DNA from: Falsiroseomonas sp051433165
GTDB lineage: Bacteria > Pseudomonadota > Alphaproteobacteria > Acetobacterales > Acetobacteraceae
Assembly (NCBI RefSeq): GCF_051433165.1
Contig: NZ_JBHMFS010000008.1
Location: forward strand, 151,056 to 215,055
Length of the DNA: 64,000 bases
Direction: 5' to 3'
Position 1 is the stretch's first letter. Every line of letters begins with the position of its first letter. Positions 33,924 to 41,523 of the stretch are shown here, piece by piece. Position numbers and translations under genes: made by a program. The notes beneath the pieces are model-generated. The model saw only the letters and a list, made by a program, of their open reading frames with translations, was not told the DNA's origin and searched no databases.

Positions 33924-36715
33924 GCGGCGACATCGGCGGGCCGCCGCGCCAGGCGGAGATCCTGCAGCTTCTGCAAACCCTTCAGGTGACGCAGCAACGC
34001 CTGGTGGAGCTGACCGGCGGGCAGGTGGATGCGGTGATCGACCCCTCCGGTCGGCGCCATCTGCTGCCCAGCGCGCAGGAAGATGTGCTGCGGGTTGCCG
34101 GCACCTTCCAGGGCATCTTCGACCACGCCGCCGTCGGCATTGTCACGACGGACCGGAGCAACGCGCTGCGCGAGGCCAACCGCGCCTTCTGCGCCATGCT
34201 GGGCTATGCGCTGGAAGAACTCGCCGGTCGCGACTTCGCCACGCTGGCCGACCCCGCGCAGGAGACCGATTGCCGCAGCCTGGTGGAGGCCGTGATCCGT
34301 GGCGAACGCCCCGGCTTCGTGGTCGACAAGCCCCTGCTGTCCAGCACAGGCGCCTGTGTCTGGACCCGCATCAGCGCCTCCGCCCGGCGCGACGCCGACG
34401 GGGCGCTGGAAGGGCTGATCGCGATCATCGAGGACATCTCCGAACGCAAGGCGGCGGAGGCGGCGAACCAGCGGCTTTCGGCAAGGCTGGCAGCGACCGT
34501 CGCCAGCATCTCCGACGCCTTTTTCACGGTCGATGCCAGCGGGCGGCTGACGCACGTGAATGCGCCGGCCGCGCGGCTGTTCGGCGCTGCGCCCGAGGAT
34601 CTGCTGGGCACCGCGATCGCGTCGCAGTCCGGCTTCGGCCCCGCGGACCAGCTCGGCACCTGCCTGCACCACGCCGCGGCGCAAGGCGCGATGCAGGGCT
34701 GCGAGGCGCTGCTGGAGGGCGCCGGAGTGTGGCTCGAGATGCGCGCCTACCCGGCGGCCGAGGGCGTGACCGTGGTGCTGCACGACATCACCGAACGCCG
34801 GCGGCGGGAGGAATGGCAGCGACTGCTGGAGACCTGCATCGACGGGCTGAACCACATCGTGCTGATCACCGATGGGGTGGTCGATGAACCCGGCCCGCGC
34901 ATCGTCTTCGTCAACGACGCCTTCGAACGGCGCACCGGCTACAGGAGCGAGGAGGTGCTCGGCTGCAGCCCGCGGCTGCTGCAGGGCCCGAAGACGTCGC
35001 CACCCGAACGCGCCCGCATCCGCACCGCACTGGAAGCCGGGCAATCGGTCAAGGCGGAGCTGCTGAACTATACCAAGGCCGGCGAGGAATTCTGGATCGA
35101 GATCGATATCGTGCCGGTACTGGCAGCCGATGGCTCCGTCGCGCATTTCGTCTCCGTCGAACGCGAGATCACCGACCGGCGGCGTTACCAGACGCAGCTC
35201 GAACAGCAGGCGGCGCTGCTGGAACAGGTGCAGGACGCCATCCTGGTTCAGGGCATCGACCAGCGCATCCGCTATTGGAACCGCGCTGCGGAGCGCCTGT
35301 ATGGCTGGCGCGGAGAGGAAGTGATGGGCCGCGTCGCCGGGCCGATGATCGGCGGCGCGCCGGATGCCGTGGAGCCGGCGATCGAAGCGGTGCTGGCGCA
35401 AGGCGCCTGGAGCGGTGAACTGCACCAGCGGCACCGCGACGGCAGCGTCCTGATCGTCGAGGCCGCCTGGACGCTGGTGCGGCATGAGGACGGCGCACCC
35501 CGCGCCATCCTCGCGGTCCATACCGATGTGACCCAGCGGCGGGAGCTGGAGCGGAGGTTGCGCCAGTCGCAGCGGCTGGAGGCGATCGGCCAGCTGACCG
35601 GCGGCGTGGCGCATGACTTCAACAACCTGCTCACCGTCATCCTCGGCAACGCGGAGATGCTGATGGAGGAATTGCCGCCCGCCAGCGACCTGCGCCAGAT
35701 GGCGGAGATGAGCGTGGCGGCGGCGGAACGCGCGGCGGCGTTGACCAGCCGGCTGCTTGCCTTCTCCCGCCGCCAGACGCTGGATCCGAAGCCGGTCGAT
35801 GTGAATGCCCTGCTGACGGGGCTCGGGCAGATGCTACGGCGCACGCTGGGCGAACAGGTGGAATTCGAACTCCGCCCGGCACGCGACCTCCGCATCGCTC
35901 TGATCGACCCGCCGCAACTGGAAACCGCGGTGCTGAACCTCTGCATCAATGCGCGCGACGCCATGCCCGGCGGTGGCCGGCTGACGGTGGAGACCGCCGA
36001 TGTGCGGCTCGATGCCGATTTCGCCCGCGCGGAGGATGAGGTCGCGCCAGGCGACTACGTGATGGTGCGGGTCAGCGACACCGGCACGGGCATGCCGCCC
36101 GAGGTGGCGGCGCAGGCCTTCGAGCCGTTCTTCACCACCAAGGAAATCGGCCAGGGCAGCGGATTGGGGCTGAGCATGGTCTACGGCTTCCTGAAGCAAT
36201 CCGGCGGGCACGTCTCCATCCAATCCAGCCTCGGCCAGGGCACCCGCGTCAGCATGTACCTGCCGCCCGCCGCCGCGCCGGCCGCGCCCGGCATCCTGGC
36301 GCCGCGCCGTGCAGGGCTGCCGGGCGGGTGCGAACGGGTGCTGGTGGTGGAGGATGACATCCCGGTCCGCAACCACGCGGCGGCCCTGCTGCGGGAGTTG
36401 GGCTACCAGGTGACGGAGGCGGGGCAGGCGGCGGATGCCTTGCTGATCCTGCGCGCCGATCCCGACTATGATCTGCTGTTCACCGATGTGGTGATGCCCG
36501 GCGGGATGACGGGGCCGCAGCTCGCCGCCATGGCGCGGCAATTGAAGCCGGCGCTGCGCGTCTTGCTGACCAGCGGCTACAACGTGCCGCCGCCGCCGGG
36601 CCTGGACCTTTTGGCCAGCGCCCTGCCGCTGCTGAGCAAGCCCTATCGGCGTCACGAGCTGGCGGACAAGGTGCGCGAAGCGCTGGATGGCGAGGCGGGC
36701 AGCGCCCCCGCCTGA
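33920..36715 (+). CDS. Hybrid sensor histidine kinase with multiple PAS domains, one LOV-like
   Basis: A 931-residue soluble kinase with no membrane segments. Domains in order: short coiled coil (about 10-35), PAS 1 (58-180), PAS 2 (188-295), LOV-like PAS 3 (300-420), PAS 4 (428-542), HisKA with the phospho-histidine H565 in GGVAHDFNN, HATPase (NLCINARDAM, DTGTGMP, GSGLGLSMVYG), and a C-terminal receiver with D856 (LLFTDVVMP). PAS 3 has VNDAFERRTGY, LLQGPKT and ELLNYTKAGEEFW, all LOV features, but the flavin-binding cysteine position holds P351. It starts with a GTG in a GTGA overlap with kaiB, which argues for a joint pathway. The nearest partner regulator is at 30960. Confidence 0.9.
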   Translation: MSGDIGGPPRQAEILQLLQTLQVTQQRLVELTGGQVDAVIDPSGRRHLLPSAQEDVLRVAGTFQGIFDHAAVGIVTTDRSNALREANRAFCAMLGYALEELAGRDFATLADPAQETDCRSLVEAVIRGERPGFVVDKPLLSSTGACVWTRISASARRDADGALEGLIAIIEDISERKAAEAANQRLSARLAATVASISDAFFTVDASGRLTHVNAPAARLFGAAPEDLLGTAIASQSGFGPADQLGTCLHHAAAQGAMQGCEALLEGAGVWLEMRAYPAAEGVTVVLHDITERRRREEWQRLLETCIDGLNHIVLITDGVVDEPGPRIVFVNDAFERRTGYRSEEVLGCSPRLLQGPKTSPPERARIRTALEAGQSVKAELLNYTKAGEEFWIEIDIVPVLAADGSVAHFVSVEREITDRRRYQTQLEQQAALLEQVQDAILVQGIDQRIRYWNRAAERLYGWRGEEVMGRVAGPMIGGAPDAVEPAIEAVLAQGAWSGELHQRHRDGSVLIVEAAWTLVRHEDGAPRAILAVHTDVTQRRELERRLRQSQRLEAIGQLTGGVAHDFNNLLTVILGNAEMLMEELPPASDLRQMAEMSVAAAERAAALTSRLLAFSRRQTLDPKPVDVNALLTGLGQMLRRTLGEQVEFELRPARDLRIALIDPPQLETAVLNLCINARDAMPGGGRLTVETADVRLDADFARAEDEVAPGDYVMVRVSDTGTGMPPEVAAQAFEPFFTTKEIGQGSGLGLSMVYGFLKQSGGHVSIQSSLGQGTRVSMYLPPAAAPAAPGILAPRRAGLPGGCERVLVVEDDIPVRNHAAALLRELGYQVTEAGQAADALLILRADPDYDLLFTDVVMPGGMTGPQLAAMARQLKPALRVLLTSGYNVPPPPGLDLLASALPLLSKPYRRHELADKVREALDGEAGSAPA

Positions 36716-37167
36716 CCGCTGCGGACCGCAGGCTGGCCGCTGCAGGGTCGTGGGCCGGATTCCGCGCGCCGCAGGCGGTCATGCGAGCCATTCATCGCCT
36801 TTGATCACAGTAAGGCGTGATATAACTGATTAAACGTATATCAACCTGACCGGAAAGATGGGTGCACTCGGTCGGCAGTGATCGCTGAGGAATCGGCCAT
36901 GCGCTTGAAGACGCGACGCTCCGGCCGCCCCCGGCTTTCGCCTGCCCCGACGCGAGGTGCCGACCCGTGGGTCGGCATGGTAGCCGCCAACATGCCGGTG
37001 GTCCGGCCCGCCGCCCACGCCGCGCCGCACTGGTCGAACCATCCGCCCGGTCGGCGCCGGGCGCGGGCCGGCCGCGACCCTCCGGTGTCGCTGGCGCCCC
37101 CCCATGTCCCGCCCATCGCCATAAGCCGCGCGCCGATCCCGGCGCCAAATCGGAAAGACTGCCGCAG
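36716..37167. other. 452-base gap before the desaturase gene
   Basis: The left part is GC-rich spacer; the region 36800-36845 is AT-rich and contains the inverted repeat listed next. From 36850 to 37167 the DNA is GC-rich; an in-frame extension of the desaturase frame begins at 36967, but its residues look non-protein-like (many R, P and H). I see no supported gene. A promoter for the desaturase is likely near 36800-36850. Confidence 0.4.
36818..36843. promoter_or_regulatory. TGATATA-N12-TATATCA inverted repeat
   Basis: Seven-base perfect arms at 36818-36824 and 36837-36843 around a 12-base AT-rich centre. It is about 325 bases upstream of the desaturase start and about 100 bases after the kinase stop. 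Size and symmetry fit an operator for a dimeric regulator; the desaturase is the only likely target. Confidence 0.4.
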
Positions 37168-38358
37168 ATGTATCTGTCGCCCGAACGCTTCGACACCACC
37201 GACGCCCTGTTCAGCCGGGAGCCTGTCGCCGACACCCCGAGAGAGGCCATGGCTGCCCGCCTGCCCGCCGCGGTGCAGCCCTTCCTCACCTGGCTGACAG
37301 CGATGCCGGCGCGCGGCGAGGCGATGCCCGACGTGGCCGCCTGGCGCTTCGTCACCGGCGCGCTGGCGCTGGTGCTTGGCGGGGTTGCGCTGGGCGCGGT
37401 GCCGCTGGCGCTGGCGGCGCCGCTCTTCTGGGCCTGGCTGCTGCTGCCGCTCGGGCTGCTGCTGACCTCCTGCGGCCTTGGCCTGTTCCAGGTGGTCATC
37501 TTCCACCATTGCTCGCACGGCACCGTCTTCGCCAGCCGCGAGCGCAACCGGCAGGTCGGGCGGCTGGTCTCCGCCTTCCTGCTGTTCAAGCGCTTCGACG
37601 ACTACCAGCACGAGCACATGAAGCACCACAGCGCCAAGAAGCTGCTGACGGAGGAGGATGAATTCGCCGATTTCGTGCTCGGCCTGTGCCGGTTGGAGCC
37701 GGGTCTGCCGAAGGCGGAGCTGTGGCGGCGGGTGGTGGGGAACACCGTCTCCCCGGTTTTCCATGCACGCTTCGCGCAACGCCGGATCAAGGCCGCGCTG
37801 TTCAGCGGCGACCGCGCGCATGATTGGACCGGCCGGCTGTTCTGGGGTGCCCTGATCGCCGTGGCGGCGGCCACCGGCACGCTGCTGGAATTTGCCATTC
37901 TCTGGCTGCTGCCGGTGACGGTGCTACTGCAGATCGCCACCATCTACCGGATCCTGTGCGAGCACCGCTTCCCCGAGGCATCGCTGATCGCGCTGCGCGA
38001 CCGCAGCTTCGTCTGCCACGCCACCACCGGCGTCTTTGCCGGCCGGCGCCCTCCCGCCTGCCGGGCGGCCGGCCTGCGCGGTCGGCTACGCTGGGCGGCG
38101 TGGTGGGCGGATATTCTGACGGTACAGTTGTTTGTCCGGCTGTTCGTGCTGGTCGGCGATGCGCCCTGCCACGACTTCCACCATCGCCGCCCCGCCACAC
38201 GGCGCTGGACCAGCTACATCCATGCGCGGCAGCAGGATGCCGAGGCCGGTTCACCAGGCTTTCCGCATGGCTACACGGAATGCTGGGGCTTGTTCGAGGC
38301 GGTGGACAGCAACCTGGCGACGCTGGCCGCGACCGCACCCGCGACGATCGGCCGCTGA
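37168..38358 (+). CDS. Membrane fatty acid desaturase
   Basis: A 396-residue di-iron desaturase. The three histidine boxes are HHCSHG, HEHMKHH and HDFHH, which bind the iron pair. Hydrophobic stretches (ALALVLGGVALGAVPLALAAP; LLPLGLLLTSCGLGLF) give the usual membrane hairpins. These enzymes introduce double bonds into acyl chains at the inner membrane; chain and position cannot be told. The ATG at 37168 is chosen because the upstream in-frame extension is not protein-like. It is downstream of the Kai/kinase operon but separated by a long gap, and convergent with the FIST-associated kinase. Confidence 0.85.
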   Translation: MYLSPERFDTTDALFSREPVADTPREAMAARLPAAVQPFLTWLTAMPARGEAMPDVAAWRFVTGALALVLGGVALGAVPLALAAPLFWAWLLLPLGLLLTSCGLGLFQVVIFHHCSHGTVFASRERNRQVGRLVSAFLLFKRFDDYQHEHMKHHSAKKLLTEEDEFADFVLGLCRLEPGLPKAELWRRVVGNTVSPVFHARFAQRRIKAALFSGDRAHDWTGRLFWGALIAVAAATGTLLEFAILWLLPVTVLLQIATIYRILCEHRFPEASLIALRDRSFVCHATTGVFAGRRPPACRAAGLRGRLRWAAWWADILTVQLFVRLFVLVGDAPCHDFHHRRPATRRWTSYIHARQQDAEAGSPGFPHGYTECWGLFEAVDSNLATLAATAPATIGR

Positions 38359-38371
38359 TGCCTTGCCAGGT

Positions 38372-38402
38372 TCAGCGGGGTCTGGCCGTCAGGCCCCGCT
38401 GA
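38372..38402. terminator. Bidirectional hairpin terminator
   Basis: TCAGCGGGG (38372-38380) pairs perfectly with CCCCGCTGA (38394-38402) across a 13-base loop. It lies 13 bases after the desaturase stop and includes the last codons of the convergent kinase gene. The trailing GGGTTTGG is only a weak T-run. Confidence 0.55.
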
Positions 38403-39792
38403 CGGGTTTGGCCGCGGGTGCCCTGCGTGCCGCCAGGGCGCCCTGTGGCGGCCGCACCGCATCGGGCGGCAGGTGCACCGTGACGGTGGTGCCCTGCCCG
38501 AGGGTGCTCTCCAGCACGAAGCGGGCGCCATGTGCCTCGACCAGGTTCTTGGCGATGGGCAGGCCGAGCCCGGTGCCGGGAAAGCGCCGGCGATGGCCGC
38601 TGGAAGCCTGCTGAAACGGCTGCAGCACGCGGGCGATGTCCGTCGCCTCGATCCCTATGCCGGTATCCGCCACGCTCACCTGCGCGCCGCCATCTGGCTG
38701 CACCACAAACCCCAGCCGCACACGCCCATTAGCCGGCGTGAACTTCACCGCATTGCCCAGCAGATTACCGAGGACCTGGCGAAAGCGCAGCCGGTCCACG
38801 AACAGTTCAGAGCCACACCCGAACTCCGCCGCATCGAGCGTCACGCCCTGGCGCAGCGCGAGGGATCCGGCCTCCCCAAGCGCCGCCTTGAGCAGGCTTT
38901 CGCTGGCCACCCATTCGCGCCGCAGGCTGGGCGCCGCATTCTCCAGGCTGGCGTAGTCCAGGATGTTGTCGATCAGGTCCAGCAGCATGCGGCCGGATTC
39001 GTTGATCTGGGCGATGTAGGTGCCGCGCTGTTCCTCCGTTGTCGGGATCGCCGATCCGGGCGCCATGATCTCCGAGAATCCGATGATGGAATTCAGCGGT
39101 GTGCGCAGTTCGTGGCTCAGCGTCGCCAGGAAGCGCGCCCGGGTTGCGCCGCTTTCCTCCGCCGCCGCCTTGGCCGCGCGCAATTCGACCTCCGCCGCCT
39201 TGCGCGCGCGCACATCGAGGTAGACGGACAGCGCACCCTCGACGAGTTCCTGGTCCCGCGGCTCGAAGGGCCGGGTGACATTGCCTTCCGAATGATTGCC
39301 GAGGATCAGCGCGACCCCGCTCAGCGGATCGAAGGCCCAGAGCACATAGGGCGTGCGCAGGATCGCGGTCAGCTCATAGGCTGGTGGTTCCAACAGGGTG
39401 CGGGAGGTGGTGAAGAAGAAGCTGGGCGCCGCCGGCAGCACCACCTGATCCTGCCACGTCTCGCCGCTCATGCCGATCACATCGGTGACCCGGAAACGGG
39501 CGGATCCGTCTCCGCCGATGCGCTCCAGCAGTGCGGCGCGGTCGCACAGCGCATTGTCCACGACCACTTCCAGCATCGGCTGCCCGATTTCCTCGGGCAG
39601 GTTGCAGGCATCCGACAGGCGATGCGCCTCCCGGATCAGCTTGGCCACGGTGCGGCTGCGGCGGGCCTCCCGGAAGGCCTGGCTCTGCTCCTCCTGCAAC
39701 CGCAGCAGCCTCGCCCCAAGATCGTTGCATTCTCGCCGGTAATAGGCGAGCTCACGATCCAGCGGACTGGGCTCGGGCGGCTTGCGCGTCAT
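38389..39792 (-). CDS. Soluble sensor histidine kinase
   Basis: A 467-residue kinase without membrane segments. An N-terminal coiled coil (ECNDLGARLLRLQEEQSQAF) and a GAF-like region (about 55-200) precede HisKA with the phospho-histidine in TLSHELRTPLNSIIGFSE, then the HATPase boxes NLLGNAVKFTP, DTGIGIE and GTGLGLPIAKNLVEAHG. There is no receiver. The ATG overlaps the FIST gene stop as ATGA, so the FIST protein is very probably its sensor partner. No cognate regulator is adjacent; the one at 30960 is the nearest. Confidence 0.88.
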   Translation of the reverse strand: MTRKPPEPSPLDRELAYYRRECNDLGARLLRLQEEQSQAFREARRSRTVAKLIREAHRLSDACNLPEEIGQPMLEVVVDNALCDRAALLERIGGDGSARFRVTDVIGMSGETWQDQVVLPAAPSFFFTTSRTLLEPPAYELTAILRTPYVLWAFDPLSGVALILGNHSEGNVTRPFEPRDQELVEGALSVYLDVRARKAAEVELRAAKAAAEESGATRARFLATLSHELRTPLNSIIGFSEIMAPGSAIPTTEEQRGTYIAQINESGRMLLDLIDNILDYASLENAAPSLRREWVASESLLKAALGEAGSLALRQGVTLDAAEFGCGSELFVDRLRFRQVLGNLLGNAVKFTPANGRVRLGFVVQPDGGAQVSVADTGIGIEATDIARVLQPFQQASSGHRRRFPGTGLGLPIAKNLVEAHGARFVLESTLGQGTTVTVHLPPDAVRPPQGALAARRAPAAKPVSGA

Positions 39793-41018
39793 CGGCGGCG
39801 GCGCAGCACGGCGAGAACACCGGTCCAGTCCAGCGAACGGCTGATCCCGCCGCCCACCGGGGCGACCTCCACGCCGGAGTAGAAGCCGAGCAGCGGGATC
39901 GATGGGTCGAGGCCCTGCGCAACCAGTTCCGCCTCCTCCACCGCCGCGCCGCTGCGTGCGCTGGCCCGGCCGGCACAGTCGATATACAGCGCCAGCAGGT
40001 TGTCTTCCCCGGCCACGGTGCCGTTCATCGCGGCAACGCCGCGGCGCACCGAATCCAGCATCAGCGAATTGTCGCGGCTCATGATCTGTACGACCGTGCC
40101 GAGTGCGAAATCGGGCTCGAACAGGGTGACGGAGCCGGCTTCGGCATTGGCGCGCAGGATCAGGCGATTGACGTAGTCGCCTTCCTGGTAGGGGGCGTAG
40201 GGGTCGCCCTGCTTCTGCCCCAGCGTCACTTCCAGCGACAGATCCTGCCCCCGCGTCTGGCCGAGCGGCAGCCCCAGCATGCGCTCGATCACGCTCAGCG
40301 CCGGCTCGCCATCCAGTTCAAACACATCGGCCCCGTCGATGCGCGTGATCTCCATGAAGGAGCTGATCGGGCGGCAGCCATGCATGATGACCGTCTCCAC
40401 CTCGATCCCCGGCGGGAAGATCAGGGCGATGGCGGCATGCTTCAGGACGCGGCGGCCGGCGAAGACCCAGCCGCCGGTCAGGTTCATGTCGGTCAGCAGC
40501 CCGCCGCCGAACAATTGCAGCGGCGTGGTGCCGAAGCCGTCGTGGAACCCCTCGACGATGGAGCTGGCGAAGTGCAGGCGCGGCGGGGCGCGGGAGGCGA
40601 CGCTGTCGAACAGGAGCATCACGGCCGCATCCGGGCTGGCGATGCGGCCCACATCCTGGCCCAGCGCATGTCCCGCGGCCCGGACCCCGCCGAGCAAGGC
40701 GTCTGTCATCACCGCCTGCGGCACCACCGCCGGGTCGTACAGGCTGACGATACCCATCTCGAAGCCGCCATAACCAAAGCTGTCACGGCCGATTACGCCG
40801 GCGGCGGAGCCACCATAGATCGACACCGGGCCGAATTCGGCCGTGAGCGCCGCCAGCACAGCATCCGGATCGTGTTTGCCGCCGCAGAAGGCCAGCAGCA
40901 TCAGCGGCGCATCGGGGCCAACTGCCTCCCGGCATAACCGCGCCGCGACGGCGGGGTTGGAGCTTTTGACGTTGGCGGCGCGGATCATCGGATCAGTCCC
41001 GGAGGCAGAGCTGGCCAT
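39789..41018 (-). CDS. FIST-domain sensory protein
   Basis: A 409-residue protein with FIST-N (about 35-230) and FIST-C (about 230-390) domains. Visible family stretches are FGPVSIYGGSAAGVIG, VMLLFDSVASRAP, and LLALYIDCAGRAS followed by PLLGFYSGVEVAP at the C-terminus. FIST proteins are thought to sense small molecules such as amino acids and to pair with kinases or chemoreceptors. It is translationally coupled to the kinase gene. The start is uncertain: ATG 41018 or ATG 40988 (MIRAANVKSSNP), the latter resembling usual family starts. Confidence 0.85.
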   Translation of the reverse strand: MASSASGTDPMIRAANVKSSNPAVAARLCREAVGPDAPLMLLAFCGGKHDPDAVLAALTAEFGPVSIYGGSAAGVIGRDSFGYGGFEMGIVSLYDPAVVPQAVMTDALLGGVRAAGHALGQDVGRIASPDAAVMLLFDSVASRAPPRLHFASSIVEGFHDGFGTTPLQLFGGGLLTDMNLTGGWVFAGRRVLKHAAIALIFPPGIEVETVIMHGCRPISSFMEITRIDGADVFELDGEPALSVIERMLGLPLGQTRGQDLSLEVTLGQKQGDPYAPYQEGDYVNRLILRANAEAGSVTLFEPDFALGTVVQIMSRDNSLMLDSVRRGVAAMNGTVAGEDNLLALYIDCAGRASARSGAAVEEAELVAQGLDPSIPLLGFYSGVEVAPVGGGISRSLDWTGVLAVLRRRR

Positions 41019-41308
41019 TGCACAGCCAGGATTTAAAGCTCCGGCCGGTGTTCATCGACTGCAAGAAAAACGTCTCTTTGAGCAGCAGCATCAACCTAAA
41101 TCATCGGCCGTTTCGCATGGAATTTCAACATGCAAATCATAAGTAACCAATGCTGTTGCTCAAGGCTAAGCCTTGCGATTTCGTCAGGGAATCGTGTGCA
41201 GGCCGCAGGCCATGGTTGCCGGGCATCCGGCGCAGCGCGAAACAAGCGGAATTGTCGCGTCGGATGCCGCGGAAACGCCATGAAATCGTCTGGATGCAAG
41301 GGGGGGAG
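41019..41308. other. 290-base gap upstream of the FIST gene
   Basis: A moderately AT-rich gap that should contain the FIST promoter and the 3' flank of the tRNA. It includes an inverted repeat with arms GCATG (41113-41117) and CATGC (41127-41131), extended by TTTC and AAA outside with a one-base bulge. No coding region is supported. Confidence 0.35.
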
Positions 41309-41383
<75 letters not shown>

Positions 41384-41523
41384 GGACCGCCGGAAAAGCG
41401 TGCAGGTTCCTAGCGGTTCACCCGGCACGCTGCAAGCCCCCGCCCCATCATTGCGCCACGGCCGCCAACCGCCCGCGAAACGCGCAGGCAACAGCATCGT
41501 GATCCGGCTGGCGGCCTGATGAT

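Noticed and set aside
33671..35614. A 647-codon minus-strand frame under kaiB and the hybrid kinase
   Set aside because: It is antisense to genes with unmistakable KaiB and PAS/HisKA motifs; no motif of its own.
30960..36715. A kaiA gene in the Kai-like operon
   Set aside because: No frame in the region resembles KaiA; its absence is normal outside cyanobacteria.
36821..36826. TATAAC as the -10 of a desaturase promoter with TTGATC at 36801 as -35
   Set aside because: The spacer would be only 14 bases, too short for a standard sigma-70-type promoter.
36878..37297. A 139-codon plus-strand frame before the desaturase
   Set aside because: It is Pro/Arg-rich, overlaps the desaturase start in another frame and has no motif; most likely non-coding GC-rich DNA.
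41096..41281. A 61-codon minus-strand frame (MAFPRHPTRQF...) just downstream of the tRNA
   Set aside because: It has no ribosome-binding site, no recognisable motif, and a longer version would run into the tRNA. It could be real but cannot be supported.
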